From SIG440 sp045646865 (lineage in GTDB: Bacteria > Bacillota > Clostridia > Monoglobales > Monoglobaceae): DNA of 64,000 nucleotides. Shown in pieces: positions 8,444 to 16,965 of the stretch. Below the pieces are notes generated by a model. The model was not told where the DNA came from. It searched no databases and saw only the letters and a program-made list of their open reading frames with translations. The translations under genes and the position numbers were made by a program. How positions within the stretch are numbered: the first letter of the stretch is position 1; each line of letters begins with the position of its first letter. The DNA is taken from NCBI GenBank assembly GCA_045646865.1, contig JAZRLM010000019.1, positions 88,253 through 152,252 on the forward strand, in the 5' to 3' direction.

Positions 8444-9177
8444 TGAGTGAATATAGCATTAAAATCACGCATTTATACCCTGACCTTCTTAACTTATACG
8501 GAGACAAGGGGAATATAGAATGTATGCGAAAACGCCTTATGTGGCGAGGCATTGACGTAGATGTATGTCAATGTACGGTTGATAATCCTGATGTAAATTT
8601 TGATAACACCGATATTTTTGTTCTTGGCGGAGGAACAGATAGGGAAACAGAAATTGTACGCAAAAATTTAATGAAAATAAAAGATGATATTGTAAAATTT
8701 GTTGAAGACGGAGGAACAGTTCTTGCTACTTGTGATGGGTTTGAACTTTTGGGTAAATACACACAAAGAGGCAAGATTAAAACAGAGTGTTTGGGTGTTC
8801 TTGATATTTATACGGTTATTCCTGAAAATAATTCACGGCTTATTGGTAATGCTGTGATAAAATGTCAGGATATAGAAACACCAATAGTTGGCTTTGAAAA
8901 TCACTGCGGAAGAGTTGATATAGGTAGTCACACACCTCTTGGTGCAGTTTTGAAGGGTTTTGGAAACAACAGTGAAAGCGGTTATGAAGGTGTATTATAT
9001 AAAAATGTTTATGCAACATATCTGCACGGACCATTGCTCCCCAAAAACCCTCAGCTTTGTGATAGAATTCTATCAGGTGCATTAAAGAGTAAGTACTCTG
9101 ATTTTAACGGACTTTCACCTCTTGACGATATTCTTGAAAACAAAGCAAACTCCTATATTACAAAAAAACTTTTGTAA
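8443..9177 (+). CDS. gatD: Lipid II isoglutaminyl synthase, glutaminase subunit GatD
   Basis: A 244-residue class I (triad) glutamine amidotransferase that supplies ammonia to MurT. The nucleophile elbow is visible as VLATCDGFELLG, with the oxyanion-side FVLGGGTDRE upstream. The catalytic histidine is in YLHGPLLPKNP, and GFENHCGR is another family signature. Its start overlaps the end of murT by one base. No terminator with a good U tract is seen after it. Confidence 0.93.
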   Translation: MSEYSIKITHLYPDLLNLYGDKGNIECMRKRLMWRGIDVDVCQCTVDNPDVNFDNTDIFVLGGGTDRETEIVRKNLMKIKDDIVKFVEDGGTVLATCDGFELLGKYTQRGKIKTECLGVLDIYTVIPENNSRLIGNAVIKCQDIETPIVGFENHCGRVDIGSHTPLGAVLKGFGNNSESGYEGVLYKNVYATYLHGPLLPKNPQLCDRILSGALKSKYSDFNGLSPLDDILENKANSYITKKLL

Positions 9178-9232
9178 ATTTTGCAAAATATCTTTTTATA
9201 GACTTTTAAAAGACATAATGCATATAGATACC

Positions 9233-9270
9233 AGATATTGTGACATTTGATGACGTCTACCACAATATCT
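9233..9270. promoter_or_regulatory. Inverted repeat upstream of spo0A
   Basis: A perfect 10-bp inverted repeat (9233-9242 with 9261-9270) with an 18-base centre, placed 35 bases before the spo0A -35 box. No U tract follows, so an operator or leader structure is more likely than a terminator. No exact Spo0A box (TGTCGAA) was found here. Confidence 0.35.
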
Positions 9271-9304
9271 TATAAAAAAGTTGGAAGAAATTGTAAAAAA
9301 CTAC

Positions 9305-9333
9305 TTGACAAATTTGTTGTTGTTAGTTATAAT
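9305..9333 (+). promoter_or_regulatory. Sigma-A promoter of spo0A
   Basis: A perfect consensus: TTGACA, 17 bases, TATAAT. The -10 box lies within a short palindrome (GTTAG-TTATAAT-CTAAC), a possible operator. A sigma-H promoter, expected by analogy with B. subtilis, was not recognised. Confidence 0.85.
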
Positions 9334-9374
9334 CTAACTGTAATTGGAAAATTTAGTAAAAAGGAGTAGCAATT

Positions 9375-10175
9375 ATGGATAAACAAATTAATGTATTAAT
9401 CGCAGATTTGGATATGGAATTTGCAGAAGGGATGAAGAGGAGTATTACGGCTGATTTTAAAATCAATGTATGTGACATTGTGAATAACGGTTATCAGGTT
9501 ATTGAAAAGGTTGATATTTTAAAGCCTGATGTAGTAATAATGGACCTTGTTTTGCCAAACATTGACGGTATGGGAATACTTGAAAGATTTAAAGAGAAAA
9601 AGCAGGAGTTTGAGAACTTCCATATGCCCAAAATAATTGTTTTGTCAAACTTTAAGCGGGACAAAATCGAACAGGATTGTATGAATCTTGGGGCAGATCA
9701 CTATATGGTTAAACCTGTAAGCTTTGATAGTATAAGAAGCACTATAAAACGACTTTGTGATTCGGGAGAAAATAAAAAGATGCCTGCATTTGCTAAAAAG
9801 TATCCTGTTCAGGATAATTTTGATGTTGAAACAATGGTTACAGAAATTATTCACGAAATCGGAATTCCTGCACACATCAAAGGGTATCAGTATCTTCGCC
9901 ACGCAATTATGCTGGTTATTGACAATATGGATATAATCAACTCCATAACCAAAACGCTCTATCCGACAGTTGCTCAGGATTTTAAAACAACACCAAGCCG
10001 TGTTGAAAGGGCTATACGCCATGCGATTGAGGTTGCTTGGGACAGGGGTGATACCGAAACATTGGATTCGATATTCGGTTACACTATTGCTACCTCTAAG
10101 GGCAAACCCACCAATTCAGAGTTTATTGCCATGATTGCAGACAGACTTAGATTGCAGATTAAAAATGCAAGCTAA
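9375..10175 (+). CDS. spo0A: Sporulation master regulator Spo0A
   Basis: A 266-residue response regulator that commits the cell to sporulation. The receiver has the phospho-acceptor Asp57 in IMDLVLPNIDG, Ser91 at the usual Thr/Ser switch position and Lys113 in MVKP. The second acid of the magnesium-binding pair is replaced: IADLD (residues 9-13) where Spo0A usually has IADD. The C-terminal domain is well conserved, including the DNA-recognition helix in SRVERAIRHAIEVAW. An AAGGAG ribosome binding site precedes the ATG, and a very strong hairpin terminates the gene. Confidence 0.96.
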   Translation: MDKQINVLIADLDMEFAEGMKRSITADFKINVCDIVNNGYQVIEKVDILKPDVVIMDLVLPNIDGMGILERFKEKKQEFENFHMPKIIVLSNFKRDKIEQDCMNLGADHYMVKPVSFDSIRSTIKRLCDSGENKKMPAFAKKYPVQDNFDVETMVTEIIHEIGIPAHIKGYQYLRHAIMLVIDNMDIINSITKTLYPTVAQDFKTTPSRVERAIRHAIEVAWDRGDTETLDSIFGYTIATSKGKPTNSEFIAMIADRLRLQIKNAS

Positions 10176-10215
10176 ATAACAAAAAGCGTGTCGTAAGACA
10201 CGCTTTTTGTTATTT
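10174..10215. terminator. Bidirectional terminator between spo0A and the convergent methyltransferase
   Basis: A perfect 19-bp stem (10174-10192 with 10197-10215) with a GTAA loop, having A and T tracts on both sides so that it works in both directions. Confidence 0.9.
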
Positions 10216-11331
10216 AAAGTATTGATATATATAGCATTTCAGCATACCGTTATATACTTTTCTTCGTTTATCGGCAAATGTGCCGTAAAGGGGCTCAAAC
10301 TGTTCGTGAGATGTAAGAATAAACTTCTTCGCTTGCGAGAATTCCGCAAACTTTCTGCCCATTGTGCGATATAATTTTTCACACAGCTTAGCGTCAAGAA
10401 GTCTTTCACCGTATGGTGGGTTACAGATTATAACGCCTTTATCTTTAAAGGGTGTCAGCTTTGCCATATCGCAAACGCTGAACTTGATTTTATCAGCAAC
10501 ACCAGCATTTTCGGCATTCTTTTTAGCAATTTCAATTGCTTCGGGGTCTATATCCGATGCATAAATCATAGTTTTGGTGTCGTAACGTGCATTTTCTTTA
10601 GCCTCGTCGCGGACATCCTTCCACATTTCACGAGGAATGTGATTTCGCCATGTTTCTGCAACAAATTTACGTTTGATTCCGGGAGCAATATTGCAGGCGT
10701 ATAGTGCTGCCTCAATAGGTAATGTACCGCTGCCGCAGAACGGGTCAAGAAATATTCTGTCACCACGCCAGAAACTTAAGTCTATCATTGAATACGCCAG
10801 AGTTTCACGCATTGGGGCAAGAACACTTTTTTCACGGTAGCCGCGTTTGTATAGGTTTTCGCCGCTTGTGTCAATATATACAGTAATGATGTCTTTAATA
10901 AGCGAAAATTGTATTGGATAAAGGGGACCTGTTTCTTCAAAATGTGTTATTCCATAATGTTCTGAAAGCCTTGTTACAATGGCTTTTTTTATTATTTTCT
11001 GACAATCGGGAACACTATGAAGAACAGATTTTAAAGAGTGCCCTTTTACGGGAAATGCGGCATCTGCTTCGATAATATTTTCCCACGAAATGCGCTTTAC
11101 CTTTTCAAAAAGCTCTTCAAAGGATGTAGCCCTGAACTCTGCAATTCTTATCATAATACGCTCTGCGCTGCGAAGATTTATATTAGCAAGACAGATTGCC
11201 TCGGCATCACCTTCAAAGGTAACGCTGCCGTCTTTAACCTCGGTAGTTTCGTAACCCAGATGTCTTACCTCGTTTGCAACAATTTGTTCTGTTCCCAGAA
11301 GTGTTGGTATTGTAAGTAACATTTTTTTCAT
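10210..11331 (-). CDS. THUMP-domain class I SAM-dependent RNA methyltransferase
   Basis: A 373-residue protein resembling B. subtilis YpsC and the methylating half of E. coli RlmL, which make N2-methylguanosine in 23S rRNA. An N-terminal ferredoxin-like/THUMP region is followed by LDPFCGSGTLPIEAA (SAM motif I), ASDIDPEAIEIA and the catalytic NPPYGERL typical of N2-G/N6-A methyltransferases. It ends inside the shared terminator with spo0A. The exact rRNA target is inferred from the family. Confidence 0.88.
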   Translation of the reverse strand: MKKMLLTIPTLLGTEQIVANEVRHLGYETTEVKDGSVTFEGDAEAICLANINLRSAERIMIRIAEFRATSFEELFEKVKRISWENIIEADAAFPVKGHSLKSVLHSVPDCQKIIKKAIVTRLSEHYGITHFEETGPLYPIQFSLIKDIITVYIDTSGENLYKRGYREKSVLAPMRETLAYSMIDLSFWRGDRIFLDPFCGSGTLPIEAALYACNIAPGIKRKFVAETWRNHIPREMWKDVRDEAKENARYDTKTMIYASDIDPEAIEIAKKNAENAGVADKIKFSVCDMAKLTPFKDKGVIICNPPYGERLLDAKLCEKLYRTMGRKFAEFSQAKKFILTSHEQFEPLYGTFADKRRKVYNGMLKCYIYQYFK

Positions 11332-11447
11332 ATCATATTAACCTTTCGGAAAATCAAATTTTTTATAATTATACCATTACACACAAATATAGTCAAATAA
11401 AAATTTTAAATATTGAAATTATACGTATAAAAGTAGGCAATGTCGTC

Positions 11448-11476
11448 TTGACACAGACCCCTTTGTATGATATAAT
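11448..11476 (+). promoter_or_regulatory. Sigma-A promoter of the SRP RNA
   Basis: Perfect TTGACA and TATAAT with 17 bases between, as expected for a highly expressed stable RNA. It places the RNA 5' end near 11483. Confidence 0.85.
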
Positions 11477-11482
11477 AATTCG

Positions 11483-11763
11483 GCTATGTTAAATTGGGGT
11501 GTTAGCGGTACCTTGTAACCCACAATCCGCTACAGTGGGGATGAAAACTTGAGCTGAGGGGCAAAATTTGTCTTGTCTGCCTTAATTTTGGCGGGTGTTG
11601 ACGGTTCGGTCCTGCGCAATTAAAACCTGTGAACCACGTCAGGGCAGGAATGCAGCAGCGTTAAGCAGTTCTTTTTGATGTGCCGCAGGGGTGCCGGGTC
11701 TGAGTCTGCCGGTTAAGTAACGGAGGTATTTTTGCTTCAAACTCAAGCACATAGCTTTTATTA
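11483..11763 (+). ncRNA. ffs: Signal recognition particle RNA, large Bacillus type
   Basis: The conserved SRP core is readable: GGTTCGGTCCTGCGCAA, then GTGAACCACGTCAGG and GCAGGAATGCAGCAGCG, with the GGAA-type apical loop that binds Ffh. Upstream sequence (GCGGTACC, TAACCCACAATCCGC) gives the extra Alu-like domain found in Gram-positive SRP RNAs. Long-range pairing of CTTGAG near 11550 with CTCAAG near 11745 closes helix 5. The 5' end is set by the promoter; the 3' end is approximate. It lies directly upstream of dnaX, as in B. subtilis. Confidence 0.9.
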
Positions 11764-11793
11764 TTTGATTTTATCTTATGTGAGGTGAAACAG

Positions 11794-13389
11794 ATGTCAG
11801 GGAAATATCAGGCTCTTTACCGAAAGTGGCGACCACTTTTGTTTGAAGATGTTGTTGGTCAGGACCACGTGTCCGAAACACTTAAAAACAGTATAAAAAC
11901 AGGTCGTATTGCCCATGCATATCTGTTTTGCGGAACACGCGGTACAGGTAAAACCTCATCGGCGAAAATCTTTTCCCGGGCAGTGAACTGTACCAATTCT
12001 CAGGACGGTAACCCATGCAACGAATGTGACAGCTGCCGCGGAATTTTGGATGGCAGTATACTTGATGTTTACGAAATGGATGCTGCCAGCAACAGCGGTA
12101 TTGATAACATCCGTGAAATCCGTGACGAAGTTAACTACAGCCCCACAAGCTGTAAATACAAGGTTTATATCGTTGACGAGGCTCATATGCTTACTACCGA
12201 GGCGTTTAATGCGTTGCTTAAGACCCTTGAGGAGCCGCCCGGTCACGTTATATTTATTCTGGCAACAACAGAACCGCATAAAATCCCTGCAACAATTCAT
12301 TCACGTTGTCAACGGTTTGATTTTAGACGGATAGGCATTGACGATATTGAAAAAAGACTTAATAAAATTGTCAAGGCGGAAGAAATTTCAATTACACCTG
12401 ATGCATTGGAGCTTGTTGCTGAACTTGCTGATGGCTCGATGCGTGACGGACTCAGCATACTTGACCAATGTGTAGCTTTTGCAAGAGACGGTCTTCGTTA
12501 TGATGATGTTGTTGGCATTGTTGGTGTTGCGGACAGAAAGGTTTTGTTTAATGTTGCTGACAGTATTGCAGAATTTGATTCAAAATCTGCCCTTAACACA
12601 ATTGACGGTTTTTTGAAAAAAGGTAAGGAAGCACCGAATTTTATTGAAGAACTGATTGGTCATTTCAGGGCGTTGATGATTTGCAAATCAACCGACTCGC
12701 CCAATGACATACTTGAAAAAACAGAAGAAGCCATTGCAAAATACAAAGAGCAGGCGGACAAGTTTTCCATTGACAGACTAATATCTGCAATCTCAGTTTT
12801 GGGAGAATTTTTGCTTATGACAAAAAAGATGTCAACCCCAAATGTCGCTGTTGAGATGGCTGTGGTAAAGCTGTGTTCACCTGAAGGCAGCGGTGATAAT
12901 GCCGAGCTTGTAATGCGCCTTGAAAAACTGGAAAAAGAACTGGAGGCAATTAAGACAAACGGAGTGGTGGTTAAAAAAGCCTCCGCAAAGTCCAAAATGG
13001 CTCAGGAATCGACCGAAGATGAGCCATTATCAGAAGCCGCACCTCATGTAGATACGGCGGTAAACTGGACAAAATGGCGCGATGCACTTAATGTTATAAA
13101 GCAGGAAAGCAAGACTTTATATACATTTTTGTTTAATGCATCTGCACTTGATTTCGGTGATGAAATTGAACTTGTTTTAACAAGTGATTTGGGATATGAT
13201 AAAATAAACACAACTGATGGCAAGGAATATTTGTCAAAGTTGTTTTCAAAGGTTCAGGGCTCTGCAATGAGGGTTGTGGTATCAAAAAAAGGTAACCTTA
13301 AACAACGTGACGGACAGGGCGCATCTATATTTGATATTGCAGCAAAAAAAGATTTGCTGGGCGATAAAATGACGGTTGTTGAAGATTAA
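11794..13389 (+). CDS. dnaX: DNA polymerase III subunits gamma/tau
   Basis: The clamp-loader ATPase of the replisome, 531 residues from the chosen start. It opens with the family hallmark ALYRKWRP, then Walker A GTRGTGKTS. Zinc-binding cysteines follow (CTNSQDGNPCNECDSC), then VDEAHMLT (Walker B) and the SRC sensor in IHSRCQRFDF. A GTG lies in frame 9 bases upstream, but it is part of the GTGAGGTG ribosome binding site, so the ATG is preferred. It is followed by ybaB as usual, but recR is not the next gene. Confidence 0.95.
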   Translation: MSGKYQALYRKWRPLLFEDVVGQDHVSETLKNSIKTGRIAHAYLFCGTRGTGKTSSAKIFSRAVNCTNSQDGNPCNECDSCRGILDGSILDVYEMDAASNSGIDNIREIRDEVNYSPTSCKYKVYIVDEAHMLTTEAFNALLKTLEEPPGHVIFILATTEPHKIPATIHSRCQRFDFRRIGIDDIEKRLNKIVKAEEISITPDALELVAELADGSMRDGLSILDQCVAFARDGLRYDDVVGIVGVADRKVLFNVADSIAEFDSKSALNTIDGFLKKGKEAPNFIEELIGHFRALMICKSTDSPNDILEKTEEAIAKYKEQADKFSIDRLISAISVLGEFLLMTKKMSTPNVAVEMAVVKLCSPEGSGDNAELVMRLEKLEKELEAIKTNGVVVKKASAKSKMAQESTEDEPLSEAAPHVDTAVNWTKWRDALNVIKQESKTLYTFLFNASALDFGDEIELVLTSDLGYDKINTTDGKEYLSKLFSKVQGSAMRVVVSKKGNLKQRDGQGASIFDIAAKKDLLGDKMTVVED

Positions 13390-13418
13390 ATTTTAAATTC
13401 AGAAAGGATATGATATTT

Positions 13419-13772
13419 ATGGCAAAGGGAGGATTTCCCAAAGGCGGAATGCCCATGGGCGGAGCTAATATGAATCAGATGCTTAAGCAGGCTAAAAAGA
13501 TGCAGGAGCAGATGATGAAAATGCAGGAAGAAATGGAAGAGAAGGTATACGAGGCAACTGCAGGCGGCGGTGCTGTTTCTGTTAAGATAAACGGCAAGCG
13601 CGAGCTTCAGGAAGTAAAACTTGCGTCAGAAGTTGTTGACCCTGATGATATTGAAATGCTTGAAGACCTTATCATGGCTGCAGTAAATGAGGCTCTTCGC
13701 AAGGCTGAAGAAAGCTCTGCAGATGAAATGAGTAAACTTACAGGCGGGCTCAATATCCCCGGCTTATTCTAA
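13419..13772 (+). CDS. YbaB/EbfC family nucleoid-associated protein
   Basis: A 117-residue DNA-binding dimer-forming protein usually encoded between dnaX and recR. It has a Gly/Met-rich N-terminus, a Met- and Gln-rich helix (MLKQAKKMQEQMMKMQEEM), a small beta region with VKINGKRE, and a helical DPDDIEMLEDLI segment. An ATG 9 bases upstream is rejected because it would abut the AAAGGA ribosome binding site. It is thought to help organise the nucleoid or assist recombination; the precise role is unsettled. Confidence 0.93.
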   Translation: MAKGGFPKGGMPMGGANMNQMLKQAKKMQEQMMKMQEEMEEKVYEATAGGGAVSVKINGKRELQEVKLASEVVDPDDIEMLEDLIMAAVNEALRKAEESSADEMSKLTGGLNIPGLF

Positions 13773-13789
13773 TTAAATATAATATGTTA

Positions 13790-13823
13790 GGGCATCTATC
13801 CTGTTTTGCGGGAAAGATGCCCC
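13790..13823 (+). repeat. Hairpin between ybaB and the SulP gene
   Basis: GGGCATCT pairs with AGATGCCC and a further TCC with GGA around a loop of about 8 bases. No T tract follows, so this is more likely a processing or attenuation structure than a terminator. Confidence 0.5.
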
Positions 13824-13848
13824 GATTTACGAAAGGAAGTTTTAACTA

Positions 13849-15483
13849 ATGAAAAATTTCAAACCAATGCTGTTTACTGATTTAAAAAGTTATAGCTCCG
13901 GTCAGTTGGTAAAGGATATTGTTGCAGGTATAATTGTTGCGATAATTGCGTTGCCTTTGTCTATTGCACTTGCCATTGCATCGGGTGTTGGTCCAGAGGC
14001 CGGTATATATACCGCAATTATTGCAGGTTTTGTAACAGCTTTATTTGGTGGCAGTAGTGTACAGATTTCAGGTCCCACAGCGGCTTTTGCAACTATTGTT
14101 GCAGGAATTGTGGCAACCAAAGGTCTTGACGGTATGGTTCTTGCTACGGTTGTTGCAGGTATAATACTGATTCTTATGGGTATTTTTAAGCTGGGAAATC
14201 TTATAAAGTTTATTCCGTTTACTATCACAACAGGCTTTACTTCGGGTATTGCAGTAACTTTGGTTATAGGACAGCTTAAGGATTTCTTTGGCGTTACATA
14301 TCACGAATCACCAATCGAAACAATGGAAAAATTCAATTGTTTTATAAACAGTCTTGGCACGATTAACTGGCAGGCTGTAATTGTTGGTGCTGTGTGCCTT
14401 GCAATTCTGATTGTATGGCCTAAAATCTACGATAAAATCCCTGCATCTCTTATTGCTGTCATTGTTGGAATTGTAATGGTTAAAGGTTTTGGTATGCAGG
14501 TAAATACAATTGGTGATTTGTTTACCGTAAGCAGTTCATTACCCAAGTTCTCAATGCCGGCAGTAAGTGTTGCATCTGTGATCGATATTTTGCCCGACGC
14601 TGTGACAATAGCATTGCTTGCCGGAATTGAATCGTTGCTTTCCTGCGTTGTTGCAGACGGTATGGTTGGCAAAAAACATCGTTCAAATACCGAACTTACA
14701 GCTCAAGGTCTTGGCAATATTGCATCAGCACTTTTTGGCGGTATTCCCGCAACGGGTGCAATTGCAAGAACTGCGGCAAATATTAAAAATGGCGGCAGAA
14801 CTCCAATATCTGCAATGGTACATTCAATCGTGTTGCTTCTTGTGTTGGTAATTCTGATGCCTTATGCGTCATGGATTCCTATGCCCGCAATTGCGGCAAT
14901 TCTTATCTCGGTTGCATATAATATGTGCCAGTGGAGACAGTTTGTATATCTTATAAAAACCTCTCCCAAGAGTGATATTTTGGTTCTGGTTGTAACCTTC
15001 CTGCTTACTGTGATTTTTGACCTTGTGGTTGCTATTGAAGTGGGTATTGTTATGGCTTGCGTTCTGCTTATGAAACGTATGAGTGACGAAAGTACAATTG
15101 AGGGCTGGAAGTACATAAAAGAAGAAAATCAGGGTGACGAACCGGGTCTCCGTTTTGTTATGAAACACATAAGTGTGTACGAGCTTTGCGGACCTATGTT
15201 CTTTGCGGTTAGCGGTCAGATTAACGAAATAAAGACAAAGGAATATACCAAGTGCGTAATTTTGAGAATGAGATCTGTTATGTCTTTGGATACCGATGCA
15301 TTAAGAGCTTTGGAGCAGTTTGTCATAAAATGTGCAGAACAAGGTATAACAGTGGTATTTTCTCACGTTAATTCACAACCAATGAAGGCGATGAAAAAAT
15401 CGGGTCTTTATGACCTTGTTACAGAAGAAAACTTCTGTGCAAACATTGACAAGGCTATGGAACGTGCCGAAGGCTTAGCTTAG
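13849..15483 (+). CDS. SulP family inorganic anion transporter
   Basis: A 544-residue membrane protein with roughly 10-14 hydrophobic segments in residues 20-420, including the SulP signature around ALPLSIALAIASGVGPEAGIY, and a C-terminal cytoplasmic STAS domain from about residue 440 (CVILRMRSVMSLDTDALRALE). SulP proteins carry sulfate, bicarbonate or other anions, often with sodium or protons; the substrate cannot be told from sequence. It sits where recR is often found after ybaB. The next gene starts 3 bases after its stop, so they are co-transcribed. Confidence 0.92.
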   Translation: MKNFKPMLFTDLKSYSSGQLVKDIVAGIIVAIIALPLSIALAIASGVGPEAGIYTAIIAGFVTALFGGSSVQISGPTAAFATIVAGIVATKGLDGMVLATVVAGIILILMGIFKLGNLIKFIPFTITTGFTSGIAVTLVIGQLKDFFGVTYHESPIETMEKFNCFINSLGTINWQAVIVGAVCLAILIVWPKIYDKIPASLIAVIVGIVMVKGFGMQVNTIGDLFTVSSSLPKFSMPAVSVASVIDILPDAVTIALLAGIESLLSCVVADGMVGKKHRSNTELTAQGLGNIASALFGGIPATGAIARTAANIKNGGRTPISAMVHSIVLLLVLVILMPYASWIPMPAIAAILISVAYNMCQWRQFVYLIKTSPKSDILVLVVTFLLTVIFDLVVAIEVGIVMACVLLMKRMSDESTIEGWKYIKEENQGDEPGLRFVMKHISVYELCGPMFFAVSGQINEIKTKEYTKCVILRMRSVMSLDTDALRALEQFVIKCAEQGITVVFSHVNSQPMKAMKKSGLYDLVTEENFCANIDKAMERAEGLA

Positions 15484-15486
15484 GTT

Positions 15487-16167
15487 ATGGACAAGTACAT
15501 TTATCAGTTATATAAAGAACAGCTTGAAACTCCGTGGGACAAGCCGTGGGTACAAGAAAAGGATGAAAAGAAAGATTATACTTCTGAACTTTTGTCGATG
15601 CTCTCAATGCCCGATGGAGAAATACTTATAACTGTTGTAGGCATCGAAAATTATTCAGGCACAAAACCTTTTGAAGTTGGCAAAATTGTGCGCTTGATTA
15701 AAGAATCTGATAATAAATATGATTCCAATGCAATGGCGGTGTTTTGTGATAATTTTGGCAAGTGCGGATATGTTGCCAACAGCGATAAAACTGTAAAAAA
15801 CGGGACACATCCTGCTGATATAATTGGCGGAGGAATAGGTGACGGCTGCTTTGCTGAGGTTTTATGGGCTGATAAATCTTTTGCGATTTGCAAATTGCAC
15901 GAAATTGATAATTACAGATTTGTGTTTAATCACGGGGTTGATTATTGTTATGAAAACAGTTTTAATATTGCGCTGAACTTGTTTTTGGAGCTTGAAAATA
16001 TAAGTGAAAATGTTGAGGTGCTCCAGCGGATTTGTGATTGTTACATAAAGCTTGGAGCATATACAAATGCTTTGGCATATGCCGAAAAAGCAATTGTTCT
16101 GGATAAAGATAACAAAAGAACCGCTTATATGAAAAGTGTAATTATTAATAAATTAAAAGGGGAATAA
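15487..16167 (+). CDS. HIRAN-domain protein with C-terminal TPR-like helices
   Basis: A 226-residue soluble protein. Residues about 45-110 match a HIRAN domain: ILITVVGIENY, then FEVGKIVRLIKESDNKYDSNAM and GKCGYVANSD. HIRAN binds DNA ends in helicases such as HLTF, but free-standing bacterial versions are uncharacterised. Residues about 160-220 form a tetratricopeptide-like helical pair (CYIKLGAYTNALAYAEKAI). It lies between a SulP transporter and a thioesterase with 3-base and 1-base gaps and a poor ribosome binding site, suggesting translational coupling. Function unknown. Confidence 0.75.
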   Translation: MDKYIYQLYKEQLETPWDKPWVQEKDEKKDYTSELLSMLSMPDGEILITVVGIENYSGTKPFEVGKIVRLIKESDNKYDSNAMAVFCDNFGKCGYVANSDKTVKNGTHPADIIGGGIGDGCFAEVLWADKSFAICKLHEIDNYRFVFNHGVDYCYENSFNIALNLFLELENISENVEVLQRICDCYIKLGAYTNALAYAEKAIVLDKDNKRTAYMKSVIINKLKGE

Positions 16168-16168
16168 A

Positions 16169-16876
16169 ATGTTCAGTTTTAAATACGAAACACGATACGG
16201 CGATTATAAAGATTATAACAATATCAAACCAAGCAGTATCCTTGATATGGTTCAGGATATTTCAACAAGGGCATCTGCTGACTGTGGTTATGATATAAAT
16301 ACTATGCGTGAGCTTAAGCTGGCGTGGCTTTTGCAGGGGGTTAAACTTCGATTTAAAAAGCGTATAAGACCTGACCTTCCTGTGGAAATTTTTACCGCAG
16401 TAAAACCAAGCAACGGTGTTACATCCGAAAGAGGTTGTCTTATCAAACAAAACGATGAAATTGTAGGAAAAACCGTGTCAAACTGGTTTATATTCAATGT
16501 GGAAAGAAAAAGACCAACCAGAATACCAAAGGATATGCTTGATGCATATGAAGTTTATGATTTTGGTGATGACTTTTTCAATATTGAAAAATTTCATACC
16601 ATAGATATTGATGAAGTGAGCTATTCTGTCAAAATCTCGAATAAAGAAATTGACACAAATATGCATCTTAACAACCAGAAAAGCGCTGAACTTTTGATGG
16701 ATGCGTTGCCTTTTGATTTTTATTTTAACGAAATGAATGTATTTTATAAAAAGCCTGCATTTCTGGGCGACGAACTTGATGTATGTGTGAAAGAAATAGA
16801 AAATGGCTTTTACGTTCATCTTCAGACCAAAGAAAAGGAATTGTGCGTTGCAGGAACCTTTACATACACCGAATAG
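16169..16876 (+). CDS. Acyl-ACP thioesterase
   Basis: A 235-residue double hot-dog protein of the bacterial FatA-like family, which hydrolyses acyl-ACP to release free fatty acid. Residues near the N-terminus (YETRYGDYKDYNNIKPSSIL, then MVQDIST) and the second-repeat NKEIDTNMHLNNQ segment, carrying the catalytic Asn/His region, are diagnostic. It starts after AAAGGGG, 1 base beyond the previous stop, and ends at a terminator, so SulP, HIRAN and thioesterase genes form one unit. Confidence 0.88.
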   Translation: MFSFKYETRYGDYKDYNNIKPSSILDMVQDISTRASADCGYDINTMRELKLAWLLQGVKLRFKKRIRPDLPVEIFTAVKPSNGVTSERGCLIKQNDEIVGKTVSNWFIFNVERKRPTRIPKDMLDAYEVYDFGDDFFNIEKFHTIDIDEVSYSVKISNKEIDTNMHLNNQKSAELLMDALPFDFYFNEMNVFYKKPAFLGDELDVCVKEIENGFYVHLQTKEKELCVAGTFTYTE

Positions 16877-16883
16877 AAATTCT

Positions 16884-16914
16884 AATCCGAAGTAGATTGT
16901 GCTTCGGATTTTTT
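16884..16914 (+). terminator. Terminator after the thioesterase gene
   Basis: A perfect 9-bp stem AATCCGAAG/CTTCGGATT with a 9-base loop, then a T tract. Confidence 0.9.
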
Positions 16915-16965
16915 ATTTGGAATTTGTGCATACTAAACCAAAATAAGATTTTGGAGGAATATTAT

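Noticed and set aside
16783..16965. Upstream extension of the FAD/Rieske reading frame
   Set aside because: It overlaps the thioesterase gene and crosses a terminator; the ATG at 16966 has a strong ribosome binding site.
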